Below, piece after piece: positions 44,640-55,400 of a stretch of 64,000 nt of DNA; the stretch's first letter is position 1, and each line of letters begins with the position of its first letter. The notes below the pieces were generated by a model, which was not told the origin of the DNA, did no database searches, and saw only the letters and a list, made by a program, of their open reading frames with translations. The stretch is taken from positions 1-64,000 of the forward strand of contig SADC01000003.1 of assembly GCA_004194705.1 (NCBI GenBank), read 5' to 3'. Position numbers and translations under genes: made by a program. Origin of the DNA: Ditylenchus dipsaci (lineage: Eukaryota; Nematoda; Chromadorea; Rhabditida; Anguinidae).

Positions 44640-45460
44640 CACGGCCCGTCAAAATTTGAATTTTATAGCATTAGAGAACTTTCGTGCCAAGACCAATTTC
44701 CAAAAATTTATTGATTTCTTTTCCTTTTTCTTTTCTGGTCGCAAATTTTTCTTATCGCTATGAACATTGTAGTATTTGGTCTCAAAAAATTCGATGTGTT
44801 CTCAGCTTTCGAATATCACCAAATATGCGATAGCAAAATAATAATAACGCTAGATTTATTGATTTACACTGCCCATAATATTTTCGGAAAAACGACGAGC
44901 ACCCTTCTGGAGTACGTAACTTTTTTCACCTATGTTCATTTCAATTTTTTCTATGTTTGAATGAAAGAGCATTGTTTTTTCTAGCCGCAGGTCAATTTTT
45001 TTACAAAAATTTGACCTATTTACAGTTTTTCCGAGCTACTTGTAGTTTTTTAAGTTTTTCAAGTATATGAAGACCAGAAAGTCAGCTTATGCTGAGTAAC
45101 TTTTTGGCCAAGAAAACTACGAAAATTCGTTTTTAGAACCGAAATTAGTTTCTTTTTCTAAATGTGATCAGATCTGGTCAAAATTGCTATTTTTTTCTGA
45201 AATATGACCATTGGATTCCTAATGATCGTATTACAGCTTTTTGGCAAAATTTAAAGCACATCTTAGCTTAAGAAAAGTGGACCCTTGTGTTATTATTCAT
45301 TTTGCATGCTTTTTTGTATATGAATTAAAAAAGGTAAACGAATACCAAAAAAGTCGGAAAAACTCGAATTCTGCCAAAAATGTTTGAAAAGTACCTGAAA
45401 ATATTGGCGTTCTGTTGTTTAAAGTGCTGTGAAATTCAAATTTAGACGGGCCGTGAATAA
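44640..45460. repeat. Inverted repeat with cggcccgtcaaaatttgaat arms
   Basis: Left acggcccgtcaaaatttgaa, right ttcaaatttagacgggccgt. The centre has no supported gene. 44345-44635 is open in several frames on both strands without good splice sites. 45530-45720 is a separate dispersed repeat (agttttgaatactgggtcct) also found at 59290-59400. Confidence 0.55.
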
Positions 45461-45749
45461 GGGCTCTAATTGGAGGGGAAAGCGAAAAAAGGGGGCCACT
45501 TATAATACAGGGCCCACTAACAAGAACATGTTTAACATAGTTTTGAATACTGGGTCCTGCATGTTTTTTCATGCATCCGGAGTCAATTTCGAGTGATTTG
45601 TGTCTAAGGCATGTTTTTAGATCGAAGTCCTACTCTAAAACCATGATTGAAAATACATTTAAGGTACATCTTGTCACTTTTATGAAGGTTTATTATTAAA
45701 GTAAATACGGCATTTTATAATCTTTAGCTAAAAACACGGCTGTCATACC

Positions 45750-46221
45750 GTATTTTCTCTATTTATTTCAGCCTTGGTTTAAAAATTCTGGCTCTCTTCT
45801 CTGTTGATGCAGTCATCCTTCGCTCTGCCTTAGGTAGCTTCTCTGTTTTGTTCCTTTTTTTTTAGCCCTTGGTTTACGCAACAAACTTGATGAACCGATG
45901 TTCACTCAACCGGTATTCTCTCTGTTGATGCTGTCATCCTTCGCTCTGGCCTTAGGTATCTTTTCTCTTTGGTTTCTTTTTTTTCAGCTCTCGGTTTAAT
46001 TACCCCTTTCTAATAATTACCCCTCATAGGCACCCTGTATCTCAGCTCAAAAAAAGTATTTTGCAAATCTGTTTTTTGCGTTTTCTTAAATACAACGAAC
46101 TTAGTTGATTCCACTTCTCAGATTTTGGTTGAGCATCCAAAAATCTCAAAATCAAAAAAAAATTTCGACTTTTCAGGGGTTGAAAAATAATTACCCCGGG
46201 GTAATTAATAGAGAAAATACG
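45750..46221. mobile_element. MITE, family B
   Basis: ccgtattttctctatttatt and taatagagaaaatacgg ends with TA flanks. A ctctgttgatgctgtcatcc unit is repeated inside; it also occurs diverged at 7080-7260. 46265-46395 is a relative of 25830-26250; 46400-46990 holds nothing that I can support. Confidence 0.7.
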
Positions 46222-46994
46222 GTATCTCTCTTTTTGGAATCCTATTTTTTTTTCTAAAATTTCAGTCAAAGGTTTTTTTTTCGCTTCAAAATGGCAATAA
46301 GCACTAGATAAAATGCACTTTTTTCTTCAAAAATGATCAAAGCGTCTTTTTTTTGCCCAAATGTCCCTTTTCAAAAATTTTTGAGATGGCAGCCCTCGTA
46401 AAAAATCTTTGATCGTTTACCCTACCTTTTTATTTTCTATATCAAAATTTCTCCTACCACAAATAATTGCCAAGTAGGCAAGTGTTTAAGAAAAACTCTA
46501 CAGGTGGTCTAAAACTTATTCATTCAAAGTCCAGCATACTTTCTTATAACAATTGAAATATTTCTGAAAGGCCAGCAATCTATGTCAAACTACTTATTTA
46601 GACCAACTTGGCGGCCATTCTTTCCAAGCACTAACCACAGGCCTATTTTTCCGTTTTTATTATTTCCTCTTCGCTAGCCAAAACAAAGATTTGTGCGGAA
46701 AAGAGAATTCACTCAATTAGCTCATTTATTCGGTTGCAACAACAACACCTTCCTCTCACTGCAAATATTTTTTTGATGTTTGCAACTAGACTTTTCTATG
46801 CACGTGTATGTTTGGGAGAGAAGGTGAGACTGGCCCACTGAAAGTCATTTTTTCTACCCCTTTTTCACAGAAGTCTTTATTTGTTAGGGTGTAAGCTTGC
46901 TTGAAAACGTGTGCTGATCAACTTTGTAGAATTAGGATCATAAAGAAATTACTGTGACTGGATGTTCAAGTGGGTTACAATGTAAAAATAAGTA

Positions 46995-47392
46995 ATCATA
47001 TTGAGATTTTGACGCTACTGGAATATACCCTCCCTAATAATTTTTGGAGGGTACCTTAAACCACCATTTTGAAGAAAAAAGTTGTGCAAAAGCCCTTGTT
47101 AGTAATAGCCAGGCTCTGAGCCTAAGCCTAAGCCTAAATTATTGGGTGGGGTATACCGTATTTCCTCTAATATAACCACCCCCTTTGATTCAAATCGTGT
47201 TCTTGGCATTGCGTTTTCGACCCACTTTTTCGTCACTTCTCTCAGGCAAGTTATGACCCATTTTGTAGCCAGTGAGATGAGCTACAGAAGGAGTGGTAAC
47301 TTGCTTGGGAGAAGTGATCGAAAAGTGGGTCAAAAACACAACGCCACAAACACGTTTTTTGAATTTAGGGGGTGGTTATATTAGAGGAAATA
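46995..47392. repeat. Dispersed repeat followed directly by a family B MITE
   Basis: 46995-47154 matches 34000-34210. Directly after it, 47157-47392 is a family B copy (ccgtatttcctctaatataa ... atattagaggaaatacgg), again with the TA at the join. Confidence 0.7.
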
Positions 47393-47627
47393 CGGTATTC
47401 TAGTAGCGCCAAAGTTTTTGTTTTATTTATTGTTTATTTATTTTTATTTGTTTTATTTGTTTTATTTTTATTTTTTTTGTAAAATGTAAGTAATTTCGCA
47501 AACAATAAGGGAGTTTGTGTGTGCGCCGTAACCCTTCAAGCCTCAGGCTTCGTTGCTTGGAGTTGAATACAGCCGCTCCTCGATTTGACGACCAAGTATC
47601 GGAAAAAATTATTTACTACTTCAGGGC

Positions 47628-48345
47628 CGTATTCAGGTGGGTTAGTAGAGTTTTGTACCAAAAAGTAACTGGTGATCTACTCAACACCTTTCACACCGAC
47701 CGAGTATGTTCAAAGATCACGAGTTAGTTTTGATCTACTGAAAGCGTTTCAGACCCCACGAGTTCAGACTCGTGATCCAACTCGAGTAGGGAATAATTTT
47801 TGACCTGAATGTAGTAAAACTCGCTTGAGAGCAGAAATCTACTCAGGTCAAAAATTACTTATGGCTCCTTTATAAACGTTGTCGTTGTCGTCGTCGTTGT
47901 CGTTGGAAAAAATGTTTTCTAATGGCACTTTTACGCCAACGACAACGCAAACGACGACGACAACGACGACCTATTTATAAAAAATCCAACGACAACGCCA
48001 ACGACTACGAAAATTTTTCTTCCAAATAAGACAAATTTTGAATTTTAAGTCAGAAGTTTGAGGATTAACTATATTCTCCACACGTTTTTCCTTGAAATCT
48101 TGTCTGAGAATGCGAAATTTGTCCAATTTTGAATGAAAAATTTCGTTGTCCTTGACGTCGTCGTTGTCGTCGTCGTTGGCGAAAAAAAGGGTTTTATAAA
48201 AAAATATTCCGACGACAACGACAACGTTTATAAATGAGCCATTAGTGTTTGAGAAGGTTCGCGAGTAATTTTTGGCCTAACTCGCTTCAGATGGTCAAAT
48301 AGGATCAAGAGTAACCTACTGACTCTACTAACCCACCTGAATTTT
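47628..48345. mobile_element. Family E foldback with a family D foldback inside
   Basis: Ends gtattcaggtgggttagtag and ctactaacccacctgaat, as at 11817-12552. The centre is replaced by a complete family D copy (about 47865-48242, ggctcctttataaacgttgt ... acaacgtttataaatgagcc). 47400-47620 is T-rich simple sequence. Confidence 0.8.
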
Positions 48346-48448
48346 CTGCTGTTGAAAAATTACACTAAGGCTACCTTTGGCTGGTCCCTATGGCGGCTTT
48401 ATACCGAAGGTTTAACTGTATAATATACGCCCAAAAAACTATTTTTAT

Positions 48449-48618
48449 CTGACTCAGGATGAGCACGTGTTTATCCTGAGTCAGATTTCGCAGTGTCGAT
48501 GGCTGTGCGTTGATAACTGTAGAATTTCTCGTATAATATGCGAGAAATTCCGAGAAATCCACAGTTAACGATGGTGCAAAATCTGACTCAGGATGAACAC
48601 GTGCTCATCCCGAGTCAG
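48449..48618. repeat. Palindrome pair, family F, second copy
   Basis: ctgactcaggatgagcacgt palindrome at 48449-48484 and again at 48583-48618, with an inverted inner pair (aactgtagaatttctcg / cgagaaatcc-acagtt). 48800-48970 is a probable family B copy (actctctaatagacg ... actaatagagaatatgcgg). 48970-49600 has an open minus frame that I could not place. Confidence 0.75.
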
Positions 48619-49607
48619 ATTTCGCACCATGGGAAATTTTTGACTAAAACTATTTTTGAAAGGGCAAAAGTCAGAAATAAAATTTAAAAAAATATTTTGA
48701 GGCGTATTATATTGCTACTGAGCTCCTTTAGCTACGTTTACTCACCTCGTTATTCTTTGCCATTCTTCTAAACTTAATTTTACTACTGTGATTTAGGTTC
48801 TAGCGTATATTCTTTATTGAAAGCCCACTCTCTAATAGACGTCCACCCACGCCTTATTTTTGTGTGTGACTAAAATCTCCGAAATAAAACCATTTTTGAT
48901 TTACAATATCAAGATTTTCGGGGTATTGAAAAATAGATGCCCATGGGCTACTAATAGAGAATATGCGGTAAATGCTTTTTCATCGTGATTTTGAGTATAA
49001 TTAGTTGGAAGAAGCTTCCCTTTTTGCATGAAGATTGGTGGTGTATTAGTTTGTGCAAGTGACATGCGCAAATCCCGCCCAAATTTAGCAAGATGCATTC
49101 CCGTGTCTTGGCTCTCTATCTTCTTGTTCTCCACTATCTTGTTGACTTTCCTCCTTTTGCAAGACTTTTATTTAGAATGTTTTATGTAAATTGACTCATC
49201 CGGTTGCATTTTTATGGCCTTTTCCAAGTTTTTTTGCGGAAAAGGAAATATAATTTGGGGCTGTCGAAAAGGCATTTTGGAAGGTGTCCAGCCAGTGGTC
49301 TATAGTTGTCTAGAGGTCAATTTTCAAAATTGGCTTGCTAAGTTTAGCTGGCAAGTGTTTTTATAAATGTGTGTGAATTATTGGTGAAATATGATGTGAA
49401 ATGTGCAATGAGTGTGTAATTCAGGGCTTTTTGCGTAATTTTCACTATTATTTTTTTGTTTTTTTTGCTTTTTTTGCCCTTTCAGGATGATTGAAAAAAG
49501 GCAACGATCTCCATCAGGTTGGCCCTGGGGCCATTCTATCCAGTCCTTGTTCGTTTTCTCAAAAATATAAAAATCCATTCCATTAAAATGGCCAAAAATG
49601 GTTACAC

Positions 49608-50163
49608 TTGATTTTGAACTGAATGCTATTGTTTGAAAGTTCTTGGTGTAACTTTTCGGCCATACAATTCATTTGTTCTGATACTGTCTGCTTGGAAAAT
49701 TTCGCGGCTCTGAGCCTAATAAGGCGGCCCCCCTTGGGGCGGTAAGCATAGTTTTTGATTTCACAATTAAGAATTTCACAAAAAAATATCAGACCTAAAA
49801 ACTTTGAATATTCAATGGTGTAGATTAAAAAAAACGAAAAATAAAAATAACATGTTTTTAGCGCATTTTATACCTTTTCAGGTATGTTTTGATAAAATAG
49901 TGTCAACATTGACTTTGCAAAAGATGGCTTTGTCTTATCGGCAGCCAAATCAGTTATTTTAGTGCTCATCTTTTCTTTGTGTGTCCTTTCCTCGGTATGT
50001 GTGCCTGCCTGTACAAATCTAAAGGACTTTGAAGAAGAAGAAAAACGGCCGCAGAAATTAGGTAAAAAACAATGAGAGAATTTTTGGAATTATAAACGGA
50101 ATGCAAATGAATATTCTTCTTTTTTTGCTCTACATTGCCAATTGAGTTGTTGGTGGTTGACAT
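49608..50163 (-). CDS. Possible first exons of an unrecognised minus-strand gene
   Basis: Three exons join in frame: 50163-50134 (MSTTNNSIGN, donor AAT|GTAGAG), 50008-49874 (acceptor TTTGTACAG; AGTHTEERTHKEKMSTKITD ... FYQNIPEK, donor AAG|GTATAA) and 49687-49608 (acceptor CCAAGCAG; TVSEQMNCMAEKLHQELSNN). The product is hydrophilic and charged. A further open stretch at 49480-49578 (DWIEWPQGQPDGDRC) looks protein-like but does not join in phase. An internal ATG at the second exon (MSTKITD) could be an alternative start. Unknown family; might belong to the gene ending at 43267. Treat as tentative. Confidence 0.35.
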
Positions 50164-50169
50164 ACTTTT

Positions 50170-52380
50170 TTGCAGGTTTTATATTTCGGAAGTCTTGCTG
50201 CCAGCTTTAATGAGTGTCAAATTATATGCCTGTTTTAGGCTTTTTTAATATTTGTGGAAAAAAAATCGTGCTAATTGGAAACAAGTGAGCTATTTTTGAG
50301 TTTATCAACGGCTTTCAGATGTACTTTTTGTAAAGATATTTTATTTTTTTATGAAATCTTTTTATTTTGGTAATTTTGCATCACTTTTTTTTCTTCAAGA
50401 TGGAAATAGTAAGAAGCATGTTATCAATTATATATAAAAGTTCAAGATACTCCCAAAAACACTTTACCAAAATAAAAAAGGCAAAAACAATATGTTTTAA
50501 CAGTTAACTGTGATAACTCTTATCTTTTTAAATTTTGGTAAAGATCATAAATAAAGCCAACAGTTTTTCGACATTTGTAGTGTCCATCAACAGCTAACCT
50601 TGGCAGCTAGCCCAACCCATAATTAACTGGAAGCAAAACAAATCTTCCACTGCACTAATATTATTGCTCTCTGAGTCCTTTTGAAAAATTCAGAAAGGGT
50701 AGAGAGCTAAATTTTGTGTTTGCAATGTTCTTTGCCATTGTTCTCCCGATAATAATAATTATGATGGATCATTGGTCTTTTGTTCTGTACATTGCTGGTG
50801 GATGAAAAAACATGCCAAAATACATCTGCTTCTTTAATTCATACACAGTTTGTGTTATTTTTACTCGAACATTTATTTCGGGAAGTTTGGGTGACCTATC
50901 TCCAAAGTTTAGACTGCAGCCGCCCTATGATTAGAAGTGGGGTCCAGTTGATTGACTCGTATTGTTGTTGTAGAAGTAGTTGGTAGAAGTAGTTAATTAC
51001 CGACTTAGGCTAGCCAGCTACACCCTTCCCTTGCTACAATAGGAAGATCGAGTGGAAAATTGTGGTGGCGGCTTTTTTGAGTTTCCTAATTCTCACCGAA
51101 ATCAAGTGTTTATGGGTGGTTATGTTTGTTTGTCTATGGGCATTTGATAGTAGCACTTGGTTATTGGCTGTTTGGTTAGTTAAACAAGCATATTGTAATG
51201 CAGCTTCTGCTTAATGTGACATAAAAAGAAAAATTTTGAGAATATTTTTATTTTCTGAGGCGTTTTCATACCGTACTTACCTCATTTTCTTTAATAGAGA
51301 TCCTCGGTCTTTATTTTTCAGCACTCCGAAAATCGGGTATATTTTGGATTGATCTTAACATCTTGAAATCCAAAATTTAAAGATTGGAGTCCGAACAGTT
51401 TTGCGAAATTTTAGCTCTGCCCTGTGTCACAGACCCCTAAAGTTCATGTGGGGCTCTATTAGGAAGGTATGCTTGGAGATGGCCATTTATCTGTTCAAGG
51501 CCATTTATCTGTTTATCTGTTCCTCCTTACTTTTGAGCTTGGCCCATAATATCTCGTTTACTTGTCATTTTTTGGCGATTTTTATTTTTAATGTAATATT
51601 CGACCCATTTTCGATTTTCAATTTTGTCTTATGCTATGTACGATGTATATGCACAGTTAAAAGTTGCGTTAGTAACATCTACATCAGTGTATGTGTCTTC
51701 AAAAAGACCTAAAAAGGCGCCACAGAAAACGCATCACTCTTTTTTCGAAAGTGACTCCTTGAGGATTCGGGGTTTAATGATAAAAAAACGTTTTTCCAAA
51801 GCTCTCTCTATGTTACTTTTATTAATCTAAAAATGTAAGTATAGAGCCAAAAGGCTAAAAGGATGATCCGCAATCAATTTTGCAATCCCAAGCTTATGAC
51901 TAATCCCATTTTCATGCTTTTTATGTCATTATCTCCCTCCTTTCTCTATTAATTTAACACATCCTCACTATTTCAGAAAAGAATTAAATCTGCCTGCTCA
52001 TCATCCAAGCAGCTGGTCAAACTCATTTCATCTCTCGCACACAAAACTGTTCTCTGCCCGAAAAAAATCGGCTCACCACCACAATGATCACTACAATGTG
52101 CTCTAATTGAGGGGCAGCTAGTTTATCTTGCCCACAACCACTAATTCCTTTTTTCCAACCAAAAAAGGAAAGAAGACTCATGACCAAAATGGACAACAAC
52201 AAACTTTTTAAAAGCCACTCCTAGTGCCCTTGCTCTAATCCCCTAATTTGACGCTCAAATAATTGGCTTTTGGTGGCAAGTAATAAGCCCCTTCTTTTTT
52301 TGGGTGGCTGACCCTTGAAAAAAGAATGTGATTTTCTAACTAATTCTAATGCTACTTTGACGTCGACTACGAAACTCAAA
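50170..52380. other. Upstream region between divergent genes
   Basis: Between the minus candidate starting at 50163 and the plus aminopeptidase at 52410. It holds AT-rich sequence, a family B end near 51270-51310 (accgtacttacctc ... tttctttaatagag) and, at about 51945-51977, a pyrimidine-rich tract ending ttcag. The tract could be a spliced-leader or 5' UTR acceptor for the aminopeptidase. A CRE-like TGACGTC lies at about 52357. No coding region was identified. Confidence 0.4.
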
Positions 52381-52413
52381 ATGAGCCGACCACCCTGGTC
52401 AGCTGTGCCATGA
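52381..52413 (+). promoter_or_regulatory. uORF overlapping the aminopeptidase start (ATGA)
   Basis: ATG at 52381 opens a ten-codon frame, MSRPPWSAVP, whose TGA (52411-52413) overlaps the next ATG (52410-52412) as ATGA. If transcribed, this arrangement could limit or couple translation of the aminopeptidase by termination-reinitiation. If the message begins downstream of 52381 it is not relevant. Confidence 0.45.
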
Positions 52414-55400
52414 GTTCTAGCATGCATTCCACCTGTTCCTCCCACAAACGATTTGCCTCTACTTCTTTGGCACATCAGCGGGCAAGTTTGTTGGTGGGCG
52501 ACGAGCTGGAGCCTTGTTTAACCACTTCCAGAAAAGTAAATGGCAATAGCTCGCCATTAGGCTTTCCCAGACCACCACCAGCTGTTATTGTTCACAACAA
52601 TGGCTCTTTGAGACCGAAGAAAGAGCGACTGAGTGAGTTTTGAGTAGTATGTTATAATTTGATGGTTGTTTTACAGGTACGAGCCTAGACACAGCAGCCT
52701 TGAGGCAGAAAAAGCAGTCAGATTGTGTGGGCAAATGTGTTCTTTGCTTGTTTATTAATGCCATTTTTGTATTCGGCGTTTTCCTGGCCTTTTTAATTGG
52801 TCATTGGGCCTCTTCTTCGCTGACTGATAGTTTGTTTGGCAATGGAAATAAGGTAGGATATTTTTTGGGTTATTTTTAGCTCAGACTCATTCTACGGAAT
52901 TTTAAATAAATTATACTCTCAAATCAACTTAAATTGTCTAAAAAGTGCTTTTAGACCACTAACAGCAGCCTTACTAACCCTTCAACACTAGCGCCCGCAA
53001 ATTCTGTGGATGGCATAAAAGTTCCACCTCCATCGCGCTATAACTTAATGAGCAATAATTTCAAGAAAGGCACTAACCAGAATTCTTCAAGCACTGATTC
53101 TCACTCTAATTACGACTTCAAAAACATTAACAACAATTCTTCTATTAACACTGACCAGCTTCTGGAGTTGATTGCTAAAGTTTTTGTTTGTCTTTAGATT
53201 ACTAATAATTTGCTAAATTGAGTGATTTCAGCAACGACAACAACACAAGATGAAAGTGCCAAGCATATTTGATATATATCTCCAACTGTAGATGATGATG
53301 ACTTTCCAACATCAGTTTCCCCTCAATTGCAACAAATAATACATAGAAATAGCTACAAGTCTAGCAAAGCAGATGGATCGGCTGTTGCTTCAACCAATAA
53401 GCAGCCACTGGTGCCGTTACCTAGAAATGTTATGCCGTCACACTATGATCTACAGGTTAGTAAACACAAGGGTAGGGACATATTTTTGGAAATCGGCTAT
53501 ATAGCCGGGCAAATTCATAGCTGCATTCTCACAGTCATCTCTACCATGAATTTACACAGTTAAAAAGCTGCCATCATCAACAAGTGGTAGGGCTGGTCAA
53601 ATGTCCGGCCATTTTCGAATAACTCGGCAATATTCCACCATACGGCCACCACGTGGCCAGAACCTAAGCCTAGAAAACAAAAACGAGTTTAAAAAATCGG
53701 GTGAAAAAACTTTTGATTTTCAATAAAAAAAAAGTAAAACTGCATCGCAGACCCCTTGTAGATTGGCATTCAACTAACTTCATATTTTCAGCTGGACTTC
53801 ACCGAATTCTCTTCACAGGAGCACATTAGAGGCAACGCATCTATTACACTTGAGTCATTTGGCAATTCCACTGATGACGAGCTTGTTTTTCATGCCGCTT
53901 CCAACATTTTTATTCACAGAATTCGTCTCAAAGAAGCAGGTTTATATTGTGAGCACACAAAACCCGACTAAAAAGAGTCAAATTTTAGGGGAAGTTATCA
54001 GTGTGAAGTCAGTCAAGAGGCATTTTCAGCGGGATCTAGTCAGAGTTATTCTAAACGAAAGGCTCAAAGCCACGTGGTTGGGTTTGATTCGGCTACTAAA
54101 AAAACTATAAACAGGAGTAAACTATTAGGTACACACTGGAGGTGGAATTCCGCACAAAAATATGTCAATCTGAGCTGGAGGGTGGTGTCCATTGTATCAA
54201 AACCACTTTTTTGGACAAAGTTTTTGACCTTTTCGCAGTTTTAGATCTCAAAAAATTTATTAATTTCAGGACAACTCCAGCCTCATTACCAAAATTGTAG
54301 GATTCACCACCAAATTTGAGCCTTGTTTTGCACGTACCTTCCTGCCCAGTTGGGATGAGCCAAGAGTGAAGACCACATTCAACATAGTTGTCAAACACCC
54401 CTCCAACAAAGGATTGGAACTGGGTGCATTGACACCCTGGCCATGCTTAGCAACACCCAACCAAATGGGTCTACAACTGAGGGGTCAGTCATCACAACCA
54501 CATTGCTAAAACACCTCAAATGCCAGTCTATTTGCTGGCTTTTGCAATCGGTATGTACTTTTCAGGAATTTAGCTTTTTGTTTTAGCATAGAAAAAACAA
54601 AAAAAGTTATTTTTAAATTTAGGCCTTTGAGGCCGCTGGAACTGCGCACTAACAGAAATCTGCCATTGACTATTTGGGTGGAAGCAGATAAAGTTTTGGC
54701 CATACATTTTGCTGCCAACTTCTCGCCCGTCATGTTTGATAGAGTGGAAGAAGAGTTTGGTGTAAGTTTTTAGTTTTTCAGGCTGGCGCAGGAATTCGGC
54801 CGATTTTAAACGGCCGTAATTTTTTTCCTGACATTATTTCGACAAACCTTCTTGCGCTTGGCTTTTCTTGAGCGGAAATATAATTTTACATGATATCAAA
54901 AATATTATTTTTGGTTTTGGTCTAGGTCTGTAGTTTGGGTCTTGACCTGCCGAAGATCACTGGATAGGCAAGTTCTAAAATACAGGGAGTACCAACCAAA
55001 AGTGGTATTTTCGGCGTTATATACCAAATGAAATTTCCGTTTAATAGAAACCAAACGCGAAAAACCGTGTTTCGACATCCCAAAAATAAAATCGGCCCGA
55101 TTTCTTGCGACACCATGTAAATGGTGACAATAAAATATATATTATATATTGACTAAATTACAGGTGAAATACCCACTTGCCAAAATGGACTTCGTAGTTG
55201 TGCCAAATTTTCCTGTGGGTGGCATGGAAAACTGGGGTCTTATCGTATTCCACTCCAACACAATTTTGCTGTCAATGTCCTCAACTGAAGACGACCAACA
55301 AAATATGGCTGTGGATAGGATCTCTGAGCAATACAAAATTCAGAAAGTGATAACACATGAGGTCGTGCACCAATGGTTCGGCAATTTGGTGACTATGAAT

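Noticed and set aside
44350..44652. 100-residue minus ORF and 63-residue plus ORF
   Set aside because: Both strands are open, no convincing splice sites, and the neighbouring DNA is repeat.
49378..49578. C-type lectin-like WIEWPQGQPDGDRC stretch
   Set aside because: The short match is suggestive only; it does not join in phase to the exons upstream and the rest of the domain is absent.
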